This document shows, one piece after another, positions 11,539 to 22,966 of a stretch of DNA of 64,000 nucleotides. Position 1 is the first letter of the stretch, and the number at the start of each line of letters is the position of its first letter. The notes under the pieces were generated by a model, which searched no databases, was not told the origin of the DNA, and saw only the letters and a program-made list of their open reading frames with translations. The stretch is from Beta vulgaris subsp. vulgaris (taxonomy: Eukaryota; Streptophyta; Magnoliopsida; Caryophyllales; Amaranthaceae), in NCBI RefSeq assembly GCF_026745355.1, contig NC_079202.1:32445066-32509065 (forward strand), written 5' to 3'. Made by a program: the position numbers and the translations under genes.

Positions 11539-14287
11539 TGTAATATCCCAAAAATTTAAACTTCCTTAAATTATATAATAATAATTAGTGGCTAATTTTT
11601 CATTTAATAATAAGTTATAATCGAAATTTCGTTATTTTATGTCCAAATAATGGATAATTAGTTTGCTAGAAGATATATATTTATTATGTACGGCAACAAT
11701 AACAAGTTATGTTAAATGATTTCATTAATTAAAGTAAGAAAACAAAAAAACCAATGAATTGCTAGAAGTACTTCTAAGTTCTAATCAAATATCTTAGTAT
11801 TAAGAATAAAAAGGAAAAGAAAAAGAGAAAAGAAAAGAAATAAGAAAAGAACTAAGGAAAAGAAAAAAGAAACTGTTTCAACCCATCTTCATTGTTTTGC
11901 CTTCACAAACAACCCGGCAATGGAGTTGTAATTCAACTCACCATATATTTCACACAAACAAACTCAACATCAATTAAAAACCACAATCCAATTCAAACCC
12001 ACCTAAAAATCTGATTTTTATAATCAAACCCACCCAAATTTCAGTTTTTCTTCATCAAATCAACCCACCCAAAATCAGAAAATTCAACCTCCAACAAGGC
12101 TATAAATAGCCATGGTTGCTTCACCATTATCACCCATTCACAATCCTAAACACTCGCCGAAAAACTTCATCAAAAACCACCACCAAAGCCTCTGTTTTTT
12201 CGCAACCACAACTCTCTCTCCTCTGTTTTCGAAGTCAGCCACCCTCATATCCACCGCGGCGCGGCCGCATTACCTGCCACACCAGACCGTCGCCACGCAT
12301 CCTGTGCGCCACCACCACACCACCTCATCGCCGGCTTCGCCCACGCTCGCCCCTCCTCCTCTCGCCTCAACTCTTCTTCTCTCTCGTGTTTCCCTCTCTC
12401 TCCTCGTGCGCCGACGACCATCGGAATTCTGAGCCGACGAACCACCTCCTTTCCGCCACCTGTTGCCGGAGTGTGCACCGCTGCAACCCTCCTTCCTCCC
12501 TTCCCTTTTTTTTCGTGCTTGCTCAACTGAGCAGGAGGTAACCTCTTCCTCTGTTGTTTTCATTTCATTTAATTTAGGTAGTTTGAGCCCAAACATACCC
12601 ATTTTTAGTTAATCATAATATGGGCCTAAAAATTGGTTTTAGTTTTAGTTCCACTAACCAATAAAATCCATATAATTAATATTGATTAGGCCTAATGGAG
12701 TAATTAATTAGGTTACTTCTTCTAATCAAGCAATAAGAATTAAGCTAATTTAGATAATTATCACCAATGATTCACCTTATTTTTGTGATACGAAAATTTG
12801 TTAGATTTACTTAAGTTTATAAATTAAATTTTAAATTTACGACAACTATTGATGATAAGCGTATAATATTACGAATTGACAAGAAAACTTAGCAATAACG
12901 TAACTTAGTAATTATCAATTTATTCTTGTGTAATATGAAAATAATAAATGAATATGAGTAATTTATGATTAGTTGGGCTACGATAACTTAAATTATTATA
13001 AAACTTGTTGAAGATAATTTACTTATTAAATTGAATAAAGTACCTAATAGTATAAACAAATGATAAGTTAAATGATAATTCTATTAATTATATTAACGTA
13101 AGTAAAGTTAGTTATAAAAGCTTAAATAATGAATCTTTGTAACGTCACCAACTATACGCCATAATAAAAGTAATAATAATAACTAAAGGACAACTGTTAA
13201 AAGAAATCGAATATTTACCTTTTGTTGCGTCATTTCATGGTTAGATTAAATGGAAAGGATAGTACAACCTCCCCCGACTTTCAAGGTTATTAAGCAGGAA
13301 TCGAGGTAACATCTATTGCTAACACCCACGATTCCCTTCGAAATATATGTTTATGAAATGATGTTTATAATTATGTTAAGGATTTTGCGATGTGATTCTT
13401 ATATGGATTGTGGAATTAAATTGTTTTCGAATGATTTTTGTAAATGATGATCTTATGAGTTATTGATGCTCAAGTATGATTCAGGGAAGATATATGACTT
13501 ATGCCGATGAATGCAGCAAAACAAACGAAACATGATAAATAAAAGTGAAAGAGGTTCTGGCAGTATAATGTTACGCTTATCTACTTTATGGTCGTGCACG
13601 TACCTTCGCACCCGCCGTACACCCGAAAAGGGAGCCGGGCTCCTTGAGGGGTACCGCATGCTATTTTGGTGCGAGCGGTGTATCCAAAAGGGAGCGGGGC
13701 TCCTTGAGGATCATCGCATGGTGGTGTATCCAAAAAGGGAGTTGGGCTCCTTGAGGATCATCACATGGTGGTGTACCCAAAAAGGGAGCTGGGCTCCTTG
13801 AGGGTCATCACATGTCTATACTCGCCAGTTACCAAGCTAAAAGATGAAAAGATAATGGGAACTTATGAAGTATCGAGATGCTATTCATAATTGTTTACTT
13901 TGCTATTATTTCATTACGAATTTGAAATATGTTTTACTATATTCTCTTCTCCCTGTTTGCAAATAAAATGAATTGAAATGAATTTACGTTGTTAGGGTAG
14001 AATGTTACTGAGCTTCAGCTCATGTTGTTTTGTTTTCAGTTTTAGGTATGAGCATAGTCATTGCAAGTGCGCTGTTAATAAGGAACGTGTTCAAGGGAAA
14101 GTGTGCGGTATCTTGTGTTAGAGAAATTAGTACTATTATTTGAGTCGGGCATTTATGTATAGTTATCAAGGAGTATTTAAGGTTGCATTGTATTAGTGGG
14201 CCATATCACACATGCTTAAGTTCAATTTCAGCTACTAAGTATGAGCAATTGTGTTTAATTAAGGTTATGAAATTTCGGGGAGTTACA
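11539..14287. repeat. Solo LTR of a chromovirus (Tekay/Del-like) Gypsy element, 2749 bp
   Basis: It starts tgtaatatcccaaaaattt and ends tttcggggagttaca, the TGTAAT...TTACA ends common in long Tekay/Del-type LTRs. A 5-bp TSD, gaggg, flanks it (11534-11538, 14288-14292). There is no internal region, PBS or PPT, so this is a solo LTR left by recombination between two LTRs. A TATA box lies at about 12100 (ggctataaatagcc). The Ser/Pro-rich open frames at 12112-12600 are low-complexity and I do not call them genes. The insertion separates the two arms of the surrounding Mutator-like element. Confidence 0.88.
13620..13815. repeat. Short tandem repeat inside the solo LTR, four units
   Basis: Four units of about 46-60 bp share the core aaagggagctgggctccttg followed by aggatcatcacatg. 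They start near 13624, 13686, 13732 and 13779. The units are more alike toward the right end, which suggests local expansion. Confidence 0.85.
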
Positions 14288-14292
14288 GAGGG

Positions 14293-14740
14293 GATACGCG
14301 ACGACTGGGGAAGAGGAGGGGGGCTGCGCGACGACGGGGGAAGGGGATGGGGGGATGTGCGACGACTGTGGAAGGGGAGGGGGATGCGCGACGAGGGGAA
14401 GGGGAGGGGCTGCGCAACGACGGGGAAGGGAAAGGGGGATGTGCTACGACGGGAGAAGGAAGGGGGTTGCGGGGAGGTGGATGGGGAGGGGGTTGTCGGG
14501 AGTGGGAGGGGGGTTGCCGGGGAGGGGGGGGGGATTTGGGGGTGGTGGGGAGGCGGAGGGGGGTCAGCGGGGGAAGGGGAGGGGGATCAGCTGGAGAAGG
14601 GGGGGGTGGTGGTGAGGGGGTGATGTGGCAGTGGGGGTAAGGGGTGGGGGTAAGGGGGGTGATGTGGCAGTGGGGGTAAGAGATGGGGGTGATGTGGCAG
14701 TGGGGATAAGGGGTGGGGGAGAGGTGGTTAGGGTTAGAGC
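14293..14740. repeat. G-rich low-complexity tract (right arm of the Mutator-like element)
   Basis: Nearly 450 bp of polypurine sequence with many runs of four or more G on the + strand. The left arm of the element (11290-11530) has the C-rich counterpart. Several glycine- or proline-rich open frames here are by-products of composition and are not annotated. Confidence 0.8.
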
Positions 14741-14967
14741 CCAAAGTGTATTAGATTAGGGTTAGGGTTTAATTTAGGTTAGTTAATTAAGGTTAGAGGG
14801 GATTAGGAGTTAATGGCTAACGGAAGTCTAACACCGTTAGTCAAAAGGGGAAGTTGATGTATTTTTCGAAATGTGATAGGTATATGATGAATTTGGAAAG
14901 TTGAAAGGGTATACGATGCAAAAAAAATTTTGTCAAGGGTATATGGTGAAAAAACCGCATAATTAAC

Positions 14968-15371
14968 CAAGCTTTAACCCCTAGATCAACCTTAGTGGTT
15001 GGCATGTTATTCACCGAGAACTACATCTATCCCTACGGATATCTTACATCTGAAAATAAAATAAAGTAACCCATTCAAATAAAATTCTTCCAACATAAAA
15101 AATCAATACGGATTTCCAATGAACTTACACCCATTTCAGTAGAAAAAATTAGGATCACAATCCCAAATAAATCCAGATTCCAAAATCACACATTTCCATA
15201 CTTTTCATCATAACAACATGACAATAATCAAGAGTTCTCATAACTTAACGATACTCAATCATCACATTAGACATGGATTAACATGGATACAACAATAAAA
15301 GAGATAAAATTGTAATACTCACAAATAACTCACAACATCGTCAAATTCGTTTCAAAAGGAATAATAACCCA
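14968..15371. other. Unassigned repeat-like sequence
   Basis: AT-rich sequence with no open frame. It continues without a break into the duplicated segment that begins at 15372. Probably part of an old retroelement, not identified. Confidence 0.4.
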
Positions 15372-15982
15372 AACTTAACAACCTTCAAGCACAATGAATT
15401 CACATAAACTCACCAATCACCATAACACACCAACTTATTTTAGTTAAAAACATAACAAGAAAATAAACAAAACACGAGCATAAGTAAACAAACTTACAGG
15501 ACTGCCAAGGCCTTGCGTGTGCTTGCCGCAGGAGCGTGACGCTTCGTGCAACGCTTTTGTGTCTAACACATATATGTTACGTTTGAAACATCACATAGCG
15601 TCTAACACGTCTTAACGAGAAAAATTCAGTTTGTCCGAAAATTCATGAAACCCAAATAATAATCAAGCAACTTTAATCCATAAATTTTCAATACTCCAAC
15701 AACTATAAAATCAAATCTGATCGTAAGAAAAATTATACAAACTTAATTCACATGAAAAACAATCATAAGAGAAATTATAATATTACAAAATTACATCCTA
15801 ACACAATCTAATCATATGAAAATAATAAAAATACTTCTAACAACATGATTAACACATCAACTAAATCAACAACAAGAATCGCAATAAAAATCATTTATCC
15901 ACAACACAAAAACCACACGGTACACACATAAAATCAAAGATTTTCATAAAAATTCTAACTTTAAATAAACAACATACAAATG
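15372..15982. repeat. Duplicated segment, copy 1
   Basis: About 610 bp repeated in the same orientation at 17698-18309. Both contain the landmarks aacttaacaaccttcaagc, ttgcgtgtgcttgccgcagg and cacggtacacaca. The copies differ at scattered bases (for example acttacaggactgcc against acttacaggaatgcc). Copy 1 breaks at acatacaaa and switches into a truncated LTR. The segment has no recognisable gene. Confidence 0.85.
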
Positions 15983-17697
15983 AGAGTAATAGTTGTATGA
16001 GATGAAAGATGAGCTCAAATAAGAGTGAGCAAAATGAGCTCAAATGCAAGAGAGTTTAGAGAGCCAAACAAAGTGACCTCCACACAAAATATTAGGAAAG
16101 GTAGAAACAAAGGGTTCTACCAAGGTGAATGAGAGACATGAGCTCTCACAAACACACTTGTACAATTAATTATCAATGAAAATGTAATTTTATGATACTA
16201 TTCGGGTCCATCAAAACTTCCGCATGCGACCCCAAATTTTTATCATGGTATTAGAGCCAGAACGTGATAACGCCAACATCCGTGTAGCAAGAAGAAGATA
16301 GAAGATGCAAATTATCAAGTTAAAGGTTGAAGCAATGAATAAAAGAAACTATTTCATAAATTAGTCCACCACTCTTCCCTAATTTCTATCATGATACCAT
16401 GATAGAATTTGTGGCCAAGAGATAAGAATATGACGCTTGGAAGAAGAGACATTGACAACATCAATCAAGGTAAGTATCAAGTTTCAATCTTTAAAGATGT
16501 TTAAAGACTTATGAATAAAAAATTAGTGAAGGAAAAATTTGAAGATAAAGTGGAAAAGATTAAAATGATAAGTTGGAGGGTTGATGACATGAGCATCAAC
16601 AAAATGAAGTTAAAAATGATGGGGAAAAAGATAGAACAAAGAGGAAGCTAATGACAAAGGCATTAGCAGAGTATGTTGGTAATAAAAGCACCGACAGTTG
16701 GGAAGAAGAAATAAAAAAGAGAAGAAAAAAAGGAGAAAGAGAATATTGGAATTTGCTAATGACATCAGCATTAGCAGTGGTGGGTAGTGACATGAGCACC
16801 ACAAGAAAGAAAAAAAAAAGATTGAAGATTAAATGGTTGACAACATGGGTGTCAACATAATGATCAACAAAAAATCAATGAAAAAAAGGAGTTGTTGGTA
16901 ACATGAGTACCAAAAAAGAAAAGGAGAAAAAGTGATAATTAGGGGGAGCAAGTTGGTAAGAAGGGTACCAACACAAAATGTTGAATATCAACAATATGTG
17001 AAGAAAATGAAAGTGAACTTGGAGATGGTTGGTGACATGGACGCCAACGAGACTTGGAAAAATTTCAAGGAACAAAATCGGAATCTTGATTGGGATCGTG
17101 GATGACAAGTGCGTCAACAAAAGAATATTGAATTACAAGAATTTTCAAGATTAAGGGGGAGTGTTGAAGATTAATCTAGAAAATTCTAGGTGAGTGATGT
17201 AAATTATGAGAAAATATCTAATGTATTCTAGAAAAATCTTGTATTAAGATGAAAAATTAAGTGATGTATCTAGATATATCTTGTTAAAATTCTAAGTTAG
17301 ATTAGGATGGAAGAATGATGTGGAAAAGTCTAGAGATATCAAATTGTAGAAATATCTAGAGATATTTGTAGGTAGAAGTATCTAGCATTAGATTATTATA
17401 GAAAATTCTAGAGTTAAGTATGTAACTAGTATAAATATGTAATAGTTGTATGAGATGAAAGATGAGCTCAAATGAGAGTGAGCAAAATGAGCTCAAATGC
17501 AAGAGAGTTTAGAGAGCCAAACAAAGTGAGCTCCACACAAAATATTAGGAAAGGTAGAAACAAAGGGTTCTACCAAGGTCAATGAGAGACATGAGCTCTT
17601 ACAAACACACTTGTACAATTAATTATCAATAAAATGCAATTTTATGATACTATTCGGGTCCATCAAAACTTCCGCATGTGACCCCGAATTTTTATCA
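15983..17697 (+). mobile_element. Small non-coding LTR retroelement with truncated 5' LTR
   Basis: The 3' LTR spans 17162-17697 (starts tgttgaagattaatct, ends gaatttttatca). A copy of its right half lies at 15983-16245, directly followed by the primer binding site tggtattagagcc (16246-16258, tRNA-Met type). A polypurine tract, aaggggga, precedes the 3' LTR (17153-17160). The internal region (about 0.9 kb) has only repeated phrases like gacatgagcaccaac and no gag or pol, so it is a TRIM/LARD-like element relying on proteins from a Copia relative. The left half of the 5' LTR is missing. Confidence 0.85.
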
Positions 17698-18309
17698 AAC
17701 TTAACAACCTTCAAGCACAATGAATTCACATAAAACTCACCAATCACCATAAGACACCAACTTATTTTGGTTAAAAACATAACAAGAAAATAAACAAAAC
17801 ACGAGCAGTAAGCAAACAGACTTACAGGAATGCCAAGGCCTTGCGTGTGCTTGCCGCAGGAGCGTAACGCTTCGTGCAACGCTTTTGTGTCTAACGCACA
17901 TATGTTGCGTTTGAAACATCACAAAGCGTCTAACGCGTCTTAACGAGAAAAATTCAGTTTGTCCGAAAATCCATAAAACCCAAATAATAATCCAGCAACT
18001 TTAATCCATAAATTTCCAATACTCCAACAACTATAAAATCAAATCTAATCGTAAGAAAATTTTTACAAACTTAATTAATTCACACGAAAAACAATCCTAA
18101 GAGAAATTATAATATTACAAAATTAACATCCTAACACAATCTAATCATACGAAAATAATAAAAATACTTCTAACAACATGAGTAACACATCAACTAAATC
18201 AACAACAAGAATCGCAATAAAAATCATTAATCCACAACATAAAAACCACACGGTACACACATATAATCAAAGGTTTTCATAAAAATTCTAACTTTAAATT
18301 AACAACATA
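17698..18309. repeat. Duplicated segment, copy 2
   Basis: Same-orientation copy of 15372-15982, starting immediately after the 3' LTR of the small retroelement. It continues past the point where copy 1 is broken (aacaacatacaatcc), so copy 2 represents the uninterrupted right side of the original sequence. Confidence 0.85.
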
Positions 18310-18408
18310 CAATCCTAAACATAATCCTTAGTTAAACCTTTTTCCTAAAAGTATCACAATTTTTAACTGTTATAAGACAACTACCACTTATCTGAAACGC
18401 CGCGTACT

Positions 18409-18634
18409 TAAGTGTCATGTTTGTTAGAGGTCCTTAATATTAGGAAGAAGTTGTGTTTAGTGTTAGCTTATTTAAACGATAGAATTCCTTTGTACTTGAG
18501 AACATTTTTATGCAGCATTATTAAGAAGCATATCAGTTTGTTATTTGCGAAGTTTTTTCCTATCTCTTTTTTTATTTTATCATGGTATCAAGAGCTCCAG
18601 GTTAGATCCGAGAAAGGGAAAGAGATGAAGCAAC

Positions 18635-18655
<21 letters not shown>
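18409..18655 (+). repeat. Inverted repeat, left arm (LTR end, PBS and leader)
   Basis: About 245 bp whose reverse complement occurs at 19085-19336 with only scattered differences. Matched landmarks include taagtgtcatgtttgttag, gaattcctttgtacttgag and agctccaggttagatccgag. A GA dinucleotide tract (18638-18680) ends the arm. Confidence 0.88.
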
Positions 18656-18673
<18 letters not shown>

Positions 18674-19084
18674 GAGAGAGTATTAAAAAATTGAGTAAAA
18701 AGAAACAAGCAACGCAGCTTGATTTCATTGTTTCTGAGCAATTTTTTTGTTTGAGTGAAATTTTTTGTGTTTAACCATGAAAGTAATGGTTGGGTGTGAT
18801 GTGTTGTTGGGTTCCCTTTTAGCCTATGAAAATGGATTTTAATCCTGTGAAAAAGAGGACATAAAAAATTATTTAGTTGAAGATTGAGTAATCTTTACGA
18901 CTGAGTGGAAGTCATACTCAACGCAGAGACGGTTTCCGAAGTTGTAGTAGTGGATGTGGTCAAATTTGCAAGACTACGTCAAATAGAGTTTATGGAGAGA
19001 AGTGCTCCATTTATTGTGTGAGTGATGAGAAGTGCATCTCAAATTAAACGTCTAGCAAGATGTGAAAAAGAGGACATACTCTCT

Positions 19085-19336
19085 TTCTCTCTCTCTCTCT
19101 CTTTTTTTTTTGGCTTCATCTCTTTTCCTTTCTCGGATCTAACCTGGAGCTCTTAATACCATGATAAAATAAAAAAAGAGATAGGAAAAAACTTAGCAAA
19201 TAACAAACTGATATGCTTCTTAATAATGCTGCATAAAAATGTTCTCAAGTACAAAGGAATTCTATCGTTTAAATAAGCTAATACTAAACACAACTACTTC
19301 CTAATATAGGCCCACTAACAAACATGACACTTAAGT
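19085..19336 (-). repeat. Inverted repeat, right arm
   Basis: Reverse complement of 18409-18655, including the CT tract, the rc of the PBS and the LTR end. With a spacer of only about 430 bp, a transcript through both arms would fold into a long hairpin. Confidence 0.88.
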
Positions 19337-19682
19337 GGAGAAGCATACTCCACTACCACTGACAATTCTCATCAACTAAATAACACACACAATTGACTCC
19401 TAAGTTTAAGCCACTAACGTCAAGTAACAAACTAAGAAATAGGAAACAATAACCGCTAATAATTTGAAGCACTCCAACACACCCCCTTGCTTCAAAATTT
19501 GTGTTGATTTTTTTTTTTTGGGTTTTATGAACTACTTCCCTTCATATGTGATGCACTTCTCATCATCAAACATTTGATGTACTTCTCACCAACACTGTTG
19601 ATGCACTACTCATCAACTACTCTAAAAATGAGCAAGCAGTAATACTTAATTCTCTCATTTTCCCTTCTACTTTTAAAATTTA

Positions 19683-19940
19683 CTTCCTCCGTTTCTAAAT
19701 AAGTGCAACATTTGCATAGTATTTACTATTCACAGTTTAAACTTTAATTAGCTTTGGTGATTTACATTTCAGGAAAAACATAGTCATGTGGGATCTTGTT
19801 AGATTCGTCTGAATGTGAATTATTTTAATATTAACTTTTTATAATTTTTACTTATTGATAATTGAAGATATTGATGGTTAAATTAATGCATTGGCAAACG
19901 TGAAAACAAAAGTATTGCACTTATTTAGAAACGGAGGAAG
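19683..19940. mobile_element. Stowaway-type MITE (Tc1/mariner), 258 bp
   Basis: The ends are cttcctccgtttctaaataa and ttatttagaaacggaggaag, perfect inverted repeats over at least 20 bp, between TA dinucleotides (19681-19682, 19941-19942). Length and CTYCCTCCGT ends are classic for plant Stowaway elements. It sits inside the inverted retroelement array. Confidence 0.93.
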
Positions 19941-20720
19941 TATGTGGTATATCAAGAGCCTCGTGTTAGATCCTAAAAAAAATGAAGATGAAAAAGAAAA
20001 AGAAAGGATAAAAAGATAGATAAAAAAAAAAGTTTGGAGAGAAAAATATAGAAACAAAAAAAAATTGTGAGTGTGTGAAATCAATCATGGCAAGAGTGGT
20101 TGAAAAAGACATTCATTTGTGATTATATGCAAAGTGGTAAAGAGAAGTGCTTCACAGAGTCGTGGTGAAGAGAAGTGCTTCACAAGGTCGTGCGCAGATA
20201 TGTGCTCCAAAAATGTAACATTGGTGAGAAGTGCATCAAAAATGTTAAGTTGGCGATAATGTGCATCAACCAAAAAAACAAAAAATGTTGGTGATAATGT
20301 GCATCAACATATTGAACTGTTGACAAAGCGAGTTCGACATGACGCAAAATAGAATGTTATAAATAGATGTTACAACTTTTAGAGCAAGGGGGTGTGTTGG
20401 ATTATGCTCCAAAAATAGTCAAATGATTTTCCTAACAATTTGGATTAGTGGCTAGTAGTAAGTTAGTAGGTAATTTATTTTATAATTAAAATGTGATTAG
20501 TGGATAGTAGTTATGGAGGACATGGTATAGGACACGTTTTCCACTGCTTAGTAGTGTGACTAACTTTTAGGTTTTTTTTTTACATCGGCTAACTTTTAGG
20601 TTAGTTACTTTTCATTGTAAACCTATAAAAGACACTTATTGTATTGATATTAATTGAGCAAGTTTAATGCAAAACTTCTTCATATTTTATTCTATCTCCT
20701 CTCCACTCTAAAAACTATCA

Positions 20721-21511
20721 GGGTGAAGTGCAGAACTACAATGCTATGCGTTTTCCTCTTGTGTTATAAGATGCTCGCCCTCCAATTCGTTTCATAAAGC
20801 ATCAAAACTTCAACTAGTGCAAAGTTTAGGGAGATAGAAATAATAAGGATTATGTTTAACAAGTTTATAGTTGATAAAAGATGGAAATTATTCTCACACT
20901 TGGTTCGAAAATGGCGTGTAAATGGAAGAGAATGGTGCTGAAATTTTCTGATATAAAAATTAGTATTTTCAAGGGAAAAATGAAAGGTTTAAGAAGAGAT
21001 TAATGAGGTATTAAGTGGGGGTTACAAAGGAGCTCAAAGGGACACAATAGAGCATTCAAACTCTTCATCCTCCTCTTTGATATGACTTATTTTCGGCCAG
21101 CATCACAAGCAACACGTGAATGTCGTCACTTGTAACGTTCCAAACGAACAATAAAAAAATTATGCGACAACCGCTATGGCGCTACCTAAGCGCTAAAATA
21201 TAATGGAATGAAACTCATATAATCCTTGAATAAATAACTAACCACTATAAATAAAATATATATAATTATAATACAACAAATAAATACTAACAATAAATTA
21301 CACGCCTAAAATATTTAAGTAACAAAATATTTAATTTTTAACGAAAAATACTAATTTAATATAATTAAACTCGAAAAATTAGGCGTAAAAACGAGTATCG
21401 TACACCTCATTTTTTTTACTATGAAAATAAAAAACGACCTATAATAAAAACGAGTATTGTACACCTCATTTTTTTTGTTAGTTCTGCCTGCTTTTTGTGA
21501 TTGTAGTATTT
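20721..21511. other. Unassigned intergenic sequence
   Basis: AT-rich sequence with no coding frame. Two near-identical short phrases (aaaacgagtattgtacacct / aaaacgagtatcgtacacct, about 21390 and 21450) form a small direct repeat. No transposon signature identified. Confidence 0.45.
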
Positions 21512-22080
21512 AGGAAAATTTGTCAGAAACCACCTTTTATAATCACTTTTTTTGTGAGAAACCACCTTTTTAAAAAAATTGATTAATTAGCCACCTTTTT
21601 GGTTCTTTTTTTTGTTGGAAGCTACCACTTGCGGAAATCCGGCGTTGACCATCAGATTTTCGCCATTTTTCCACCTTTATCTTTCTCCCCCTCCCGTTCA
21701 CATCCCCGGCAACCCCCCCCTCCCCCCTCGCATCCCCATCAACCCCCTTTCCCTTTCGCATCCCCGGGCAAACCCCCTCCTCCCTCGCAATCCGCCGGCA
21801 AACACCCCCCATGATTATCCCTACCCTCCCAGACTTAAGCCCATCACCTCCTTTGCATCCCCCGACATCTCAAGTGGAAGAAATGACGAAAATCTGGAAA
21901 AAAAATGGCGAAAATCTGATGGTCAACGTCGGAAAATCAAGGTCAACGCCGGATTCTGACAAGTGGTGGCTTCCGACAAAAAAAAGAACAAAAAAGGTGG
22001 CTAATTAACCAAATTTTTTTAAAAGGTGATTTCTCACCAAAAAAAAGTGATTATAAAAGGTGGTTTCTGACAAATTTTCC
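21512..22080. mobile_element. Foldback/Mutator-like MITE with about 165-bp inverted ends
   Basis: The left end aggaaaatttgtcagaaacc is mirrored by the right end ggtttctgacaaattttcct. The inversion continues inward through gattaattagccacc / ggtggctaattaacc and gttgaccatcagattttcgc / gcgaaaatctgatggtcaac. The centre (21680-21880) is C-rich low complexity, like the larger Mutator-like element at 11069. A clean target-site duplication is not evident, so the superfamily is uncertain. Confidence 0.82.
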
Positions 22081-22966
22081 TAGTTTTTATTAGTCTCACT
22101 GTCACTAATTCTCTAACAAAAATCACCCATGTTACTCCATGCATAAATTCTCCATGTACTCTTATTTATTGATTGTATAAAAAGTGAGACATAAATAAAG
22201 AAAATGGTAGTATTGGATTCCCTCGCCTCTTGACGGTAGACTTATGGAGCAAAAATTCATTCGTTCACTTACCCCTTAAAAACATTTCCTTGATATTGAG
22301 CCTATTATAAGGACGATATTGCATTGCCTCCGGTTCTTCTATCTAAGTGAAGAATCAAAGTCTTTGCAGGATCAATATGATTTGCTGAAAAAGGAAAATA
22401 AGGTTCCTTTTGGAAATTGAATTTCACTTGCTTATAGGTATTGTAATTTTAAGAAGTTTGGATTCCCTAGAGTTGTAAAATAACTTTACAAGGGTAGAGC
22501 TTGATCAATATTAGTCATTGAATAAAAAATCAATGGCTCATATATTCTCTTTCCAAAATCCCCTCTATTTTATCTCATCAAAATCCACCCCTAAATCTTT
22601 CCCTCCCACCAATATGAGCCCTTGATTTTAAAATTTAATGCTCAGATACAACTCTACCTTATTGAGTTTCACTAAAATTCTAAAGGATCCGAACTCAATT
22701 TTAAGATAGGAATATGAGGAAAAATAAACTGGACAAAATCCCATTCGTTTCTTGATATATGTGGGAATAAAGAAATGGAAAATCTCATGTATACTCCTAT
22801 GCCAAAATATGCAATATAATAGTGGGGATGTTATTTTCAACTTATTTTTGCTTATCTAAACTTCTTCAAACTTAACTAAACTTAGCTTATGCGAACTTAT
22901 CTAAACTTTAATGAACTTATCTAGACTTAATTGTTAGCCTTATTACTCGTAATTAATCTGAACTTA
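22081..22966. other. Upstream intergenic sequence of the MADS-box gene
   Basis: No coding frame and no clear repeat, apart from a run of imperfect aacttatctaaactt phrases at about 22850-22930 that may be an eroded MITE end. Some distal regulatory sequence for the MADS gene may lie here, but nothing specific can be pointed to. Confidence 0.45.

Larger units (their letters stand above)
11069..14958. mobile_element. Mutator-like element with long terminal inverted repeats
   Basis: The outer ends are inverted copies: gtttttcaccatatacccc at the left and gggtatatggtgaaaaaac at the right. The inversion extends over about 200-240 bp each side (caactttccaaattcatcat against atgatgaatttggaaagttg), followed by a C-rich arm at the left (11290-11530) and a G-rich arm at the right (14293-14740). 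A 9-bp duplication, ataattaac, flanks it (11060-11068, 14959-14967); 9-bp TSDs with long TIRs are the mark of Mutator-type elements. No transposase remains. The middle is occupied by a solo LTR. Confidence 0.85.
18409..20720. mobile_element. Palindromic array of LTR-retroelement pieces
   Basis: Three LTR copies of about 320 bp alternate in direction. A truncated + copy ends at 18582 and is followed by the PBS tggtatcaagagc (18583-18595). A complete minus copy lies at 19162-19479, with a minus PBS on its left and a minus polypurine tract (rc of cacccccttgctt) on its right. A + copy lies at 20395-20720, preceded by the polypurine tract gagcaagggggtg. The internal sequences between them are also mirror images (gaagtgcatc phrases against gatgcacttc). 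No gag or pol frame is present. This is not a normal insertion but a rearranged, inverted array. Confidence 0.8.

Noticed and set aside
12112..12602. Several 90-140 residue frames in the solo LTR
   Set aside because: Ser/Pro/Arg-rich, overlapping on both strands, no recognisable domain; the region is LTR leader sequence downstream of its TATA box.
14183..14744. Overlapping long open frames on both strands (Gly/Arg-rich and Pro/Ser-rich)
   Set aside because: They arise from the G-rich tract of the Mutator-like arm; no domain, and open in several frames at once as expected of low complexity.
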